This document shows positions 11,796 to 22,399 of a DNA stretch of 64,000 bases, piece by piece (the stretch's first letter is position 1; each line of letters starts with the position of its first letter). The translations under genes were made by a program, and so were the position numbers. Source of the stretch: Amoebophrya sp. A120 (lineage: Eukaryota > Sar > Dinophyceae > Syndiniales > Amoebophryaceae). The stretch lies in contig CAJINV010000002.1 in the NCBI GenBank assembly GCA_905178155.1, forward strand, positions 2,262,922 to 2,326,921, in the 5' to 3' direction. The notes beneath the pieces were generated by a model that saw only the letters and a list, made by a program, of their open reading frames with translations, ran no database searches and had not been told where the DNA came from.

Positions 11796-13455
11796 CTATA
11801 AGCGAAACAGCCGGGGCCCGGAACCTATCAAATGCAAAAATGTCTGGGTCTGGAAGAATGCAACTTGTGATGCTGCGTTTGGACTCTACATAGAATCTGT
11901 ATTGCATGAACAGCAAAAGAGGTGTCATTTGTGCTATGCGGAGAGGGCTTTTCTCATGCGGTAAGAGCATCAGAAAGCCCTCGCAAAATCTCTGATGCTA
12001 GGGCATGCATCACAGACCTCATGGGTCATGCAAAATCTGCATGACAAACTCATGCATTCTTCCAGACCCAGACATTTCTGCAATCCATAGAACCACGGAC
12101 GTTGCGGAGGTTCATCGTCACCACGTCCCTGGTTGGGTGTAAAGTGGACTCGGTATGCATTGCAAAAGTATCGCACTCGTAGGGGAATTGCAGTTACGCA
12201 TGACAAATCTAACTGTCTACCTTATCCAGCATGACAAATTGCGTTTCTCTTCTTAGGGAAATTTGTAATGCTACTTATACTCGTACGATACTTTTGCAAT
12301 GCATACTCGGTAAAGTGGTCCAATTTACTAGCTGGGTTCGGCCCTATCGGCAGTGTCTGCGCCCAGGCGGTGCGCGGCGTCACGCGGGTGTAGGTGGCCG
12401 ACATGCGGGGCGCATTATCCTGTGCAAAAGTATCGCACTCGTATTGCAGTCATGCATTACTTCTTGAGGTAAATCTGCATTACAAATTTTATCTCTCATG
12501 CTGAAGAAATTTGTAATGCATTTATACGAGTACGATACTTTTGCAGTTCATACGCATCGAAAATGAAAGACCGCGGCGGGTACTGCATCATGGGCGAGCC
12601 CTTCCCGGCCGCTCTCACGTCGTTATACGGACTGGCGGAGTATGCACTGCAAAAGTATCGTACTCGTACTTCTAATCACAGTCATGCATTGCAAATCTAG
12701 TAATCAAGGGAAATCCGCATTACAAATTACATTTGTAATGTTGAGCCAATTATTTCTAATGCGATTCATACTAGTACGATACTTTTGCACAGCATACGGA
12801 GAGGCTGATGGCCCTCCGGGGCGGCGGGGGTGTCACCAGGAGCCGCTCGGCATGTCGCGAAGCCGCCGGAATCACGGTACCATCCTGCAAGTTGTAGTAG
12901 TACGCTCGCTATCCTGTGCAAAAGTATCGTACTCGTATTGCAATCATGCATTACAAATTTTTTTCTAAAGGCAAATCCGCGTTTTCTATTTCTCACGCTG
13001 AGCAAATTTGCAATGCATTTATACGAGTACGATACTTTTGCAATGCATACTGGCGCATTCCGGGGCACAAACAGCTCATCACGGTGAATATGGTGGGTAT
13101 TGTTCCGCTGTCTCTGCTTGTCAGAGGACGAGTGTCCATGATTCCGCTTCACGTACGATGATGCCGAGTGGCTCCGTCGGTGGTGGCGATGCTGATCGCT
13201 GTGCCGGTGGTGCTGCTTCTTGTTCTTCCGCTCTCCACCATGAAAAAGATCCCTGCGAAAGTTGACACGGCCTGGTGCAGCTCCATCATCATCGCTGACC
13301 GTGTAGAGAGGCCGCTCCTGGTGGTGGCGACTGCGGGTCAAGCGCAGGTGCAGGTCTTCGGAACGGGCTGAGATGATGGTTGAAGAGCGGTCCGTTTCCA
13401 GCGGGTCGTACTGAAAGTAGGTGTACTGTTCGCGCCCGCGGGCTGAGCCTGACAT
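11796..13455 (-). CDS. Unknown 261-aa protein with five introner introns
   Basis: Exons 13455-13050, 12904-12797, 12635-12553, 12410-12306, 12148-12090 and 11820-11796 sum to 786 nt, exactly 262 codons. The start is ATG (MSGSARGREQYTYFQYDPLE) and the stop TAG is at 11796-11798. The first half is very rich in Arg, His and Ser (KNKKQHHRHSDQHRHHRRSHS). The second half has YYYNLQDGTVIP, LLVTPPPPRRAIS, MMQYPPRSFIFDAPRM and ATYTRVTPRTAW. No family is recognised. The basic His/Arg/Ser-rich region suggests nucleic-acid or protein binding, which is inference. All five introns are introners, four of them B elements in a row. Introner DNA (851 bp) slightly exceeds coding DNA (786 bp). Confidence 0.85.
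11826..12089. mobile_element. Introner family A (A7), intron
   Basis: 264 bp with TSD GAACC at 11821-11825 and 12090-12094. Its internal sequence is in the opposite orientation to A4, A6, A9 and A12. Confidence 0.95.
12154..12305 (+). mobile_element. Introner family B (B2), intron
   Basis: 152 bp with B TIRs and TSD CTCGG at 12149-12153 and 12306-12310. Confidence 0.95.
12416..12552 (+). mobile_element. Introner family B (B3), intron
   Basis: 137 bp with B TIRs and TSD CGCAT at 12411-12415 and 12553-12557. Confidence 0.95.
12641..12796 (+). mobile_element. Introner family B (B4), intron
   Basis: 156 bp with B TIRs and TSD CGGAG at 12636-12640 and 12797-12801. Confidence 0.95.
12910..13049 (+). 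mobile_element. Introner family B (B5), intron
   Basis: 140 bp with B TIRs. TSD CTCGC/CTGGC has one mismatch. Excision gives NAPAYYYNLQDG in frame. Confidence 0.92.
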
Positions 13456-14480
13456 GCTGTCTGCTGATCTATCACCGAAGTACTAAAGTTGCTCGCAAGG
13501 ACTTGATTGTATCTTCAAAAAAAACAACTTCAAAACCCTCGCCAGCGGTGCCACGAGGTCTATCTTTTTTCACGCTGAGAGTTGTAGCACCAGTGCGCCG
13601 TATCAAAAAGATATATGAGATGATGTTGATGAACTACTTAGACTTACACGTAGAAAGATTTCAGTGTCGGTAGTTTTTGCAGATCTGATCTGCGCCTTGG
13701 CTTCTAGTTTTCTTCACGACACCAGCACATTACTTGATGATTGCGTAAGTACTTACACGGTATTCGTTCTTCTGTTTTGTATACCGAAACACATCCTGAA
13801 ACCGATCGAAAACCTCCGAAGAGTACTAGACCCCCACATTTGACGAGTGCCACGACCGAGAGTACTGTACTGGTGCGATGACGGAGGACAAAAAGTAAAC
13901 AGAAATAATGAAGTGGAATAAGTAACGCGACGACCCAGGAACGGAAGATTCTTGCAGACCGAGAACGAGCAAAAGCGAAGAAGGCCATGCACGACCCAGT
14001 CGTGCTGACTCAACGGCAGCTTGGCCGCATGTTGCCCTTAAGCGAGTGCGATACGCAGATGCGCGCTCTACTTCTACTACTTTCGTGCAAAACCGTGATA
14101 TTTTCTGATGGTGTCAATATTAGGTTTCAATTTAGTTTTAGACTTGCCTTTGCTGTTCCTGTGTCAAAATTAATTTTACATGTAGAGTATTCTGATATAA
14201 GCAGGCACAAAAAAGCTAGCGAAAGCTGTAGCATGTCAGTGAGTTCGTCTTCGTCGATTCAAGTCTGTAAAAGTACCTAGCACAAAAAATTCAGTCAAGA
14301 GAAGTTGTAGATATTCAGTTTGCTTAGCGGTAAAGTGTAATGGACAAGGATGAAAAGGAAAAATCCCAGTATCGAAATAAAGAGCGTAGACAGCGTCTGC
14401 ATTATGGATAAAAAGAAGCAGTAGAGCGGCCATCACGGATCTGACCCGCCTCCGGATTCATTTTCCACCTCCTGAACCTT
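13456..14480. other. Intergenic gap, AT-rich
   Basis: About 1 kb. No open frame that resembles protein, no introner and no obvious repeat. Confidence 0.6.
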
Positions 14481-17400
14481 CTACTCCGGCGAAGTAAGAT
14501 TGGTAAAGTTGCGGTGGGGGAACAGGTAGGGCCACACGTACTTGTTGGTAGTGTTTCGCAGCCACGACGATCGGTCGAAGAGGGCTTTCGTACCATGGAT
14601 GAGACCGTAGAGTCCCGAGTTGAGCGCTGTCCACACGCCCACTTGCCCTCCGGCGAGCTGAGCTGGAATCATGGCCACCTTGGCCGCTTGGCCCGGGATG
14701 AACGAGTGCAGGAACTTCCCGTAACCGATTCCGAGGGCCGCAACGGCTTGCTTCAGAAAGTTGTGCGACGCGGTGTCCGCATCGCAGCGGAGCAAGAGCG
14801 AACTGAGAAGCGCCGGATCGTGCCGCGGCTCAACACCGTCGTCCTGATACTATCAAATGCAAAAGTGTCTGGGTCGGGACGAATGCCAGGCTTGTCATGC
14901 AGGTTTTCCATGACCCACGATAGTCTGTGATGTATGCCCTAGCATTACAGACTTTTAGAACCCTTCCTGATGCACCTTCCGCATGAGAAATGCCCTGTCC
15001 GTGTAGCACAAACTGGACCCCTCTTGCTGGTCATGCAATACAAATTTTTTTCGAGTCCCAAAACAGCATGACAAGTTGCAATCTTCCAGACCCAGACATA
15101 TTGGCAATTCATAGATACAGGGTTATCTTCATTTTCCGCCCGCCAAACCACCACTCCCACGGTTTCCCCGATGTTGCCCCGACGTACTCATATACGCTGC
15201 AAAAGGATCGTCGCACTCCGACTATATTAATCCGCAGTCATGCATGCATGTTGTTCATCGAGGGTTCTTCTAAGATAAGAAGAAAACGTAAATCAGCATT
15301 ACAAATTTGACGTTCCAACTTTAGACTGTAAGTTTATGTGATGGAATTCATCCATACGTAGTTGTACAAGTAGTGCGCGATGCTTTTGCATTATGCGTAA
15401 CTCCAGCTTCGCGATCAAATTGTCTTTCCGATCCCTCTATCAAATGCAAAAATGTCTGGGTCTGGAAGATTCTGAGTCTTGTCATGCACGGTTTGCATGA
15501 GCCATGATGTCTGTGATGCATGCCCTAGCATCACAGGTTTTCTGAGGGAATCTTGATGCCTATTCCGCATGACAAATGCCCTCCCCGCGTAGCAAAAACT
15601 GGAATCTTTTTGCTGCTCATGCAACAGAAATTTTTTAGACATCCAGATGCAGCATCACAAGTTACCACCTTCCAGACCCAGACATTTTTGCAATCCATAC
15701 CCTCATGACGAGGACTGGGCGGTGGAAGGCGCTCGCGAGGCTGAATGCTCGTTGGTTGAGCCACTCCGGCATTTCGATTCGGTACACCCAGTCACCCGGG
15801 TGCTTCTGCCGGCTGTAGGGCAGCTGGCCGTATTGCAATGAAAAATGCCCCCACCTTCGAACTACTTGGGAGCATTAGTATTTGGGGCTCGCGCCGCCGT
15901 GCAGGCACAACGGCGCGGGGATCTGCGCATAACAATAGAAAAGCAGTACTGCAGCAACTAGAAACAGTTCGAAGAGGCTTGGTTGAAGAGCTGGAGCGTA
16001 CTTTCTTTGGGGCTGGCTGTTCCCGGAAGGGCAGCCGACGCACTAACGCCGCGCGATGATGGCAAACAGCTTGATGGCAACAAAGTACAAAATAGCCGCC
16101 GGGGCGGGGGTAGTGAGGTCGTGGGCGTTTTCTTGCCGGCCGCCGCCTTGGCCGCGGCTTTGCTTTTTCTGGGCTCGCCATACCGCCGTGAGTAACGTTA
16201 GGCCGCACGGTATGGCGGCCGCTTGGTAAGCGTCGCAAATTTTGGCAAATTTCCGATATTCCTTTCCGAAAGCCAGCCCCCATGCTATGGGGCCGATCCG
16301 GGCGCCACGGGGGGCGTCCAAAAAGCGAGGGGAAATCGGGCCCGTAGCATGCGGATTGGCTCTGCGCGTCTGGCGCGCTTTTTCTTTTTTGCGTCTTTAT
16401 TTTTCCCGCCGGCGCTTTTTGCAAAGCTTCCCAGGCTCCGAAACCGGCGAAAAGGCGGCCGCTTTCGCGGCCGCCCAAAATGCTCCAAAATCGCGGCCGT
16501 GCCATGCTGTTTCGCTGTTCTGATTTTGGGCGAGTTTTTTGCGCGCCCCTTTTTTGGCGGCCCAAACCGCCAGAAACCAAGGCGGTGGGCGCCTCAGAAG
16601 GGCGCCCCTTTTGCCGGCTCCCCTGCGTCGTTTTATCAAGTGCGAACCGATAGTTTTCGACCGGGCTTGTTTGACTTCAAAGCCCCGCCCGCTTGATAAT
16701 TGGAAATTTTTTATGTCAAAAAACGCTTCCGGCCGCGTGAAAACTGACGGCCGTTTTGCTGTCTGGCTGTCAAAAAAACTCCCTGGTTAGAGCCGTTCGG
16801 TGACCTCACTACATACGAAAACAAAAAGGAAGAGCACGCGTAGCCAGCAACATAAAACGAATAAGAAATGGCGGCCAGTAGAGCGACCGGCCCACCAACT
16901 GCAGCCCAACGCCTAGCGCGCCAGATCCGGCCGGCCTCTGTAGTGCCAAAAGCCGGGTCAGGTAGAGGTAGATAAGGGCACGCGCTTCCGCTAGCTTGGT
17001 GCGCGGCACGGTAGCCGTGCCTCCTACCTTCTAGGAAATGTAAAGCAGACCCGCGCCCCCGGGCGGCGTCCCCTCTTTCTACTTCAGCTACCCAGCAAGC
17101 GCAGGCAGCTAGGGCGAGAACGCGAGCCCTTGGGGTCCGCAGGTAGGCTTTTTTTTTAGATGCGACTCCTGGCCGTCGCGCTGGTACTCGTCGTAGCAGG
17201 TGGTCGCCCGGCGTGGAAAGAAAGCGCTGCAACCTGCCGATACCCTGTAGCAAGTAGCAGGACCACGCAACTGCTGGTGGTTGCCTCCCAACAAATCTAA
17301 GTAAGAGGCACGGCTGCCAGGGGTGTTTTTGAGTTTTACTCTCGGTGCCGGCGGCCACACCTCACAGCATGGCCATGGAGGCAACAGCCATGCGGCTGGC

Positions 17401-20400
17401 TGTTTCTGATGTGTTAGCCACAGCACCACTGTGGTTGGTTCGTTGTTTCTGTGCTCGGTTTCCTAGGCAAGCACCAGGGGCAGCGGATCGGCCGGGTAGC
17501 TGCGGTTGCTCAGTGTCAAAAACATCAAAAAAAAAAGGCTTTTGGCTGTCGAGCTGTAGATGCTCGCTATAGGCGGAAGCTGTAGAGCTTAGGCTCTAGA
17601 GCATCACCAAACAGCTGTAGAGATTCAGCTCTAGAGATTGAGCTCTACAGGTTTTCGAGCTCTAGAGGCGTTCGCCCGAATCGTTATCAATCTTTTTTCG
17701 CAGTAGCGTGGTGATTCACCAAAAAAAATTAGAAAAAAAAGGTCATCTCTAGAGATTTGATCCTTCTTGGCCCAGGTTTGAGCCTAGTCTGCACCACAGT
17801 AGCATTCAGATTTCAGAAATAAAGCAAGTAGCCTTCTTTGAGCCTTCTTCGGTTCCAGGTTTGACCCTAGTTGCTGCAAGTACTATAGTTCTCTTGGCTA
17901 TTGCAAACCTTTCCAAATGAAACATTCGCCCTCTTGCATCTATCAGCATCACAGATTTCCCGTCGTGAATAGGGAAAATTTGTATTGCGAAAGATCCCAG
18001 CAAGAGCGACGCTTGTGATGCAAGCGATGCGATAGCCGGCTAGACTCTGGTGCATCAGAAGAGAAAGATTCATACTCCTTTCATGCATGACAAGAAGTTT
18101 TCATTTGGAAACTTCGCATCCCAAATCATTGCAACTTTGCGGGTGGGGGCATTTTTCACTGCAATAGGCCGTGGCCGGAGTTCTCGCCAACACGAAGAGT
18201 GTCTTCTTCGTCTTCCGCTGCGTAGCGATAGAAAAACCACTCCGCGGCATACCCCCAGTGCTTCCAGTTTTCGACCGGGTACCCATCGGCATCCTCGGGA
18301 ACCTGGTTGGGTTTTGTTTCAGCTTGCTTCTCCAGGTATAATTTGCATGATTTTTGTTTTTTTCCGTAGTACATTCCAACATAATTTTGCAGTATCTCAT
18401 CAGAACCACAACTACGACGAAGGCATCTTCTGAGAGACCAGTTTAGATAGAAGTATACATGGAAGTGATCAGTACAGTACCTTGATCCATTGCATGTATC
18501 CGAAACGGTATGCGTGCGTATGGCGTTCTCAAACGTGCCTTTCTCAACTGTGACATGATTTGTCATGCAAATTTACCAGCAAGATCTTCGCCACGATTAA
18601 GCTGCTTCGCATGACAAAGCTCCGAAGGGCTAGACAGCATCTAAATCTGCGCCAAATCTGTAAAATGCAAAAGGCGCAATCTTCCCCCTTTCGCTTTTGG
18701 TTTTGCCGTTCTTGCATTACAAATTCATGTAACGGTTGAGAATGTAACATTTGAGAACTCCATAGTGTGGCTGCAGTCCGTCAAACACCTGCACTTCGCT
18801 CGGCGCAGATATCGGCGACTGTCCCGGGTAACTGGGTTCGCTGGACACGAACTCCCAGATGCTGCCGCTCGTGCCCAAGTTCCGCAGCCCGGTCAGCTGC
18901 AGCCCCACATTGCGTGTGTTCCGCGCGACCCTCTGCGCCAAACCCTCGGTCTGAAAGGTTTTGTTCGCGGAAGATGCTCCGGTCGCCGTGCTCCCGGAGA
19001 AGTCTGATGGATCTTCTAGTTTGTCGTGATCCAGCATCGTTCTGCGTTGCACGTAGAGAAAGGGATGCTCGATTTTCATCTCGTTGTTCCCCGCGTGGCC
19101 ACTGGCATCAATCGGCACTTGTTCCTCCGTGTAGGCGCGCGTGAGGAATCGGTTCGGGAGAAAATTATCCCTCCGCCCGCCGGGCAAAAGCGTGAGCCGT
19201 TGCTTGAAAAACAAGTTTTCGTCTGTTTCTCGGCCATCTTTGTCGACGAAATAAACGTCGTAGGGGTAGGTAAAGCCGTGCAGCATGCCGAGGAAGCCCG
19301 ACCGCGCCTTTTCGGCGAACAGGCGGCGGTAGGCCACGAGCTCCAGAGCGGTCACATTGTCCGTGCGCCGCCACCGCGGGGCTGCGAGAGCGGAGGCGTC
19401 TCGGCTCAACAACGGTGGACTTAGCTGCGGCGCGTTCCTTTGCCGCTCCAACAACCTTTGCAGCTGTGCCGCTCGCGCGAATTGTTGTGCTTCCAGCCGC
19501 TCAGTGGGCTTGGTGCCGCCGTATCCTGAGTAAAAACGTCCCCGCACCACAGTCAAGATGGGAAATCTTCGTTCGTTGTGGATCGGCTCTGCCGACCGGG
19601 TAACCCAACGCCTTGCATACAAATGACCGACTTAGGCGAGCCCCGTTGTGGGACATACAAATGGCCGTACGGAAGGGCCCTAAGCGCTACATACATAGTT
19701 CACCCTAAGCGCCCACCACTTCGGTCGGGGCCTCGTCAGCCTGATCCCGGGGGTCCACAGCGCACTAGCCCTTTGCTAGCATAAACAGATTGGGTGCTAC
19801 AAACTGATCTGACTCCTTATAACAGTAAGGCCATCATAAAGGTGCGCGAAAACGGGTTCGGGGCGCTCCGCACGGAAGGGAGCCTTTCGACGCGGCGCGC
19901 ACTCTCCTGTAGAGATTTACGCGGAACACGGACGGGCCGCGCACGCAACTCAGTCGAGGAGGACGCGCGCTATCCTCAATAACAGAGGCGGTAGTCCCTC
20001 ACGGCGGCTGGCCTGTCTGAAGACGGTAAGCCCCACCTCCCATCTTCCCGGCTTTGGATGTTTCGCAGGACAAGTTTGTCCTTGTGGTGTACCGAATCCT
20101 CTTTAGCTAGTTCCGAAGCATCACAGATCTGGCATATCATGCTGATTCTAGCATCGCAAATCCCAAAACACAACTAGAAAATGGCTCTCATGGGGCTCCG
20201 CGTGAGAAACCTTTTTGGCATGCAGATTTGCATGACAACTCTGGGGTGGGACGTTTTTACTCAGAATACAGGACCGAAGATGCGATACCACTCCATCTCG
20301 TCCGGGGAAACCGGCAACGGCGCGGGTGCCGCAGCGACGATCGCTTCTTGCTCTTGCGGGGACAGTTTCTGCAACTCCTCTACCGCGGCCTTCTCCTGGC

Positions 20401-21272
20401 TCGAGAGGTGAAGGTCATCAGCATCCTCGGGGGTGGAAGTGCTAGCCGCCAGAGTCGCGGACGTAGAATTCCCGACACCCTCCACAGCCACTTCACCGTC
20501 CGACGATAGGACCGCCAATGTACTACTGGCAGCAGGCTCAAGGAGAAACTCCGGTGCGCCGTTCTCCCTGCTGTTCATCTTCTTGAGTTGTGAGGAAGAT
20601 TCGTCAAGGTCGTCCGCGGCGCCGCTCCTTTTGTTCTCATCAACAGAGGTGGTCGTGGTTTTCGTTTTCGTACTAGCAGCTGCCGCATGAGAACTACCAG
20701 GGTTTGTTGCCACAATGTCGCTACTTTCCACGTAGCTGCCGTCGTGTGTGGTCTTCCGAAACCGCCGCTTGTGCGTCGCCTCCGCCACGTTTTATGCATT
20801 GCAAAAATGTATGGGTCTGGAAACTTGTGATGCTACAAGTGGATGATAGCCGGACTGCAAAACGCAGCCAAGCATGACAAATTTTTGAGCTGCTATGCGT
20901 TGCGTATTCCGCATGAGAAGCTGCGTTTTTGCATGACAGGTAGGAGAGGCTTATTTCGTGCCCATGCAATACAGATTCTTGAATCATGTCAGAAATGCAT
21001 GACAAATGTCAGAATCTTCCAGACCCAGACATTTTTGCAATCCATACGTTTGTCGCGGTTGCGAAGTTGATGTTGATGACACCGACACCAGCCTGCGGGG
21101 TCAGATGGTGGAGGAAGACCTGCTCGTGGAAGTTGTAAAAACTACCCAACAAAGCTGTAGGAACGACAGCCGACCCGCGACGAGGCCGCTTTTTCATCTC
21201 GGCCGGATTCCTGATGTAGCTGTACCGCATTTTGCTTTTTTCAGTCAGAACGCCAACGTTCTTGTCAATCAT
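14481..21272 (-). CDS. Unknown 762-aa protein, 9 exons, hosts the giant introner
   Basis: Exons 21272-21047, 20787-20269, 19519-18765, 18513-18481, 18326-18167, 15825-15700, 15432-15400, 15185-15114 and 14845-14481 sum to 2289 nt (763 codons, stop TAG). The N-terminus has RNPAEMKKRPRRGSAVVP. A Ser/Thr/Ala-rich acidic linker follows. Then comes a well-ordered part: GFLGMLHGFTYPYDVYFVDKDG, GYAAEWFFYRYAAEDEED, HPGDWVYRIEMPEWLNQR, GKPWEWWFGGRKMK. The end is Gly/Ala-rich and moderately hydrophobic, ending in FTNLTSPE. The tryptophan-rich ordered half looks like a conserved lineage-specific protein; I recognise no family. Seven introns are introner-type (A10, C2 with a nested repeat, H, L, A9, a decayed B, A8) and one is GT-AG (18327-18480). 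Confidence 0.8.
14851..15113. mobile_element. Introner family A (A8), intron
   Basis: 263 bp with TSD GATAC at 14846-14850 and 15114-15118. Excision joins MKITLY to QDDGVEPR. Confidence 0.94.
15191..15399 (+). mobile_element. Decayed introner of family B, intron
   Basis: 209 bp. The left end is GCTGCAAAAGGATCG and the right end GATGCTTTTGCATTATGCGTA, a worn B TIR pair. TSD ACTCA/ACTCC is imperfect. Excision joins AKLEY to EYVGATSG in frame, so it is still spliced out of a good frame. Confidence 0.8.
15438..15699. mobile_element. Introner family A (A9), intron
   Basis: 262 bp with TSD CCCTC at 15433-15437 and 15700-15704. Excision joins RPVLVMR to DRKDNLI. Confidence 0.95.
15831..18166. mobile_element. 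Giant introner (family L), 2336 bp, intron
   Basis: The TIR TATTGCARTGAAAAATGCCC plus a CCACC run is present inverted at both ends. The perfect TSD GGCCG lies at 15826-15830 and 18167-18171. Excision joins GENSGHG to QLPYSRQKHPG in frame. The core from about 15880 to 17560 is very GC-rich with A/T homopolymers. The right part carries introner-type motifs (GCATCACAGATTT, TTGTGATGCAAG, CATGCATGACAAG). Two open frames exist inside (minus 16711-17358 and plus 16223-16696), but neither looks like a transposase or any known protein. It may be a full-length or composite parent of short introners. Confidence 0.9.
17571..17670. repeat. Cluster of short inverted repeats inside the giant introner
   Basis: Repeated and self-complementary copies of GAGCTCTAGAG and CTGTAGAG motifs over about 100 bp. 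They can form several alternative hairpins. Function unknown. Confidence 0.7.
18327..18480 (-). other. Canonical GT-AG intron
   Basis: The sense strand starts GTACTGTACTGATC and ends CTGGAGAAG, about 154 nt. Splicing gives FGYMQWIK-QAETKPNQ. The acceptor could instead be 3 nt upstream. It has no TIR or TSD. Confidence 0.6.
18519..18764. mobile_element. Introner family H, intron
   Basis: 246 bp. The left end TATGGCGTTCTCAAACGT and right end form an imperfect TIR of about 40 bp. TSD GTGCG/GTGTG has one mismatch. Excision joins VFDGLQPH to AHRFGYMQ. Only copy in the window. Confidence 0.85.
19522..20268. mobile_element. Introner family C (C2) with a nested insertion, intron
   Basis: C TIRs at both ends, but 747 bp instead of about 280. 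The excess is a dispersed repeat inserted after 19567. The TSD is not clear. Excision joins YRIFGP to GGTKPTERLEAQ in frame. Confidence 0.85.
19568..19886 (+). repeat. Dispersed repeat E, copy 1, nested in introner C2
   Basis: About 320 bp with near identity to 51922-52246. Both begin TTCGTTCGTTGTGGATCGG and end CGGAAGGGAGCCTT. The inserted block in C2 seems to continue to about 20060, with a GC-rich tail absent from copy 2. No long open frame. It is not recognised as tRNA, rRNA or spliced leader. Confidence 0.85.
20793..21046. mobile_element. Introner family A (A10), intron
   Basis: 254 bp, short A subtype, with TSD CGTTT at 20788-20792 and 21047-21051. Excision joins NFATATN to VAEATHKRR. 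Confidence 0.95.
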
Positions 21273-22399
21273 ATTCAGTTAGTACTAACCTGATCTAGTA
21301 ACCCTCTATCTAACCGCAGGAATAAAGCCAAACAGAAAGACAAAATACTAGTACTAGACCATGATCTTCACGCATATATAAAAATCCCCTGCTGGTGCGT
21401 ATTAATTCTGCCCATTCTGCGTTTGAGTTTGACTTTGATGCCAGTCAGTGCCACGACCACGAGCCGCGTGACAATAAATTTCCGTTAGAAGGACGACAAG
21501 TTGAAGATTTTGATGTCAGAAATATGTGCTAAACCACGACGACCCGCCACGACTACATCACGACGACCAGTACAACAAGTTGAAGATTTTTTCATACTTA
21601 CACATCTTTTGATTCACGACGCTGCGACCTTTACACGACGAAAATATTGATTTTCATTTTTCCTGTACCTGTTCGACGAGACCGAGAGTCGCACAATAAA
21701 AATAAATATCCAATGCCAATCAAGAATCACGGCAACAGAATAACCCCGACCAAACTATCGTCAAAGACACAGTGTATTTTTAGCAAAGTCCTCCCGACAG
21801 ATAAGTGCATTTTTGATCCCTGACACGAGACCGACAACGGGTCAACAGCTGTACTGGTTTGTCGTGCTTGTCCAAAACTTCTGCCTGTTGAACTCTGCGG
21901 CCTGTTGAACTCTGCGGCCTGTTGAACTCTGCGGCCTGTTGAACTCTGCGGCCTGTTGAACTCTGCGGCCTGTTGAACTCCTTACGCAGCGGAAGCTTCA
22001 CGGGTGGAAGGAGAATTGATATTGAATTCTTTCAGGTCAAAAAGAAATCAATCGGGTTGGATTTGAAGCACAACTTCAACTTGGTTCACATTTTTTCGTA
22101 CTCGATGCGAACAAAACTTTCATGGGTAGAAAATTTTTGAAGCAGAAGAGTTACTATAAGGCAAAAAAATTGACAGCTAGTACAACAATCAAAGTAGTAC
22201 AACTACATCGACCAGTGGGCACTAGTACGTCGACAGGGGTTGTCATCAAAAAATGTCCTAAAGGCAGTTGGGTTCCGTGAACAATAGTGGGGTCATCTTA
22301 AGAATCAAGAAGAAAAAAGTAGTACTCTCGTCCTCTTCCTCCCGGAGGACCACAAGCAATGAAAATTGTTCTAACTACTCACCTCGTCCTCCCGGTTGA
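21273..22399. other. Intergenic gap, AT-rich
   Basis: Carries a short tandem repeat at about 21884-21980. Otherwise nothing supported. Confidence 0.6.
21884..21980. repeat. 17-bp tandem repeat, about 5.5 units
   Basis: Unit GTTGAACTCTGCGGCCT repeated head to tail with almost no variation. No spacers, so it is not CRISPR. Intergenic minisatellite. Confidence 0.95.

Noticed and set aside
16711-17358. A 215-codon frame in the giant introner as a transposase.
   Set aside because: No DDE/DDD, zinc-binding or other transposase pattern is visible. The composition follows the GC bias of the core.
19568-19886. Repeat E as a tRNA, 5S rRNA or spliced-leader RNA gene.
   Set aside because: I could not find the A and B boxes in the right spacing, a 5S core, or the dinoflagellate spliced-leader sequence.
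21884-21980. Possible CRISPR-like array.
   Set aside because: Head-to-tail 17-bp units without spacers in a eukaryotic intergenic gap; a minisatellite.
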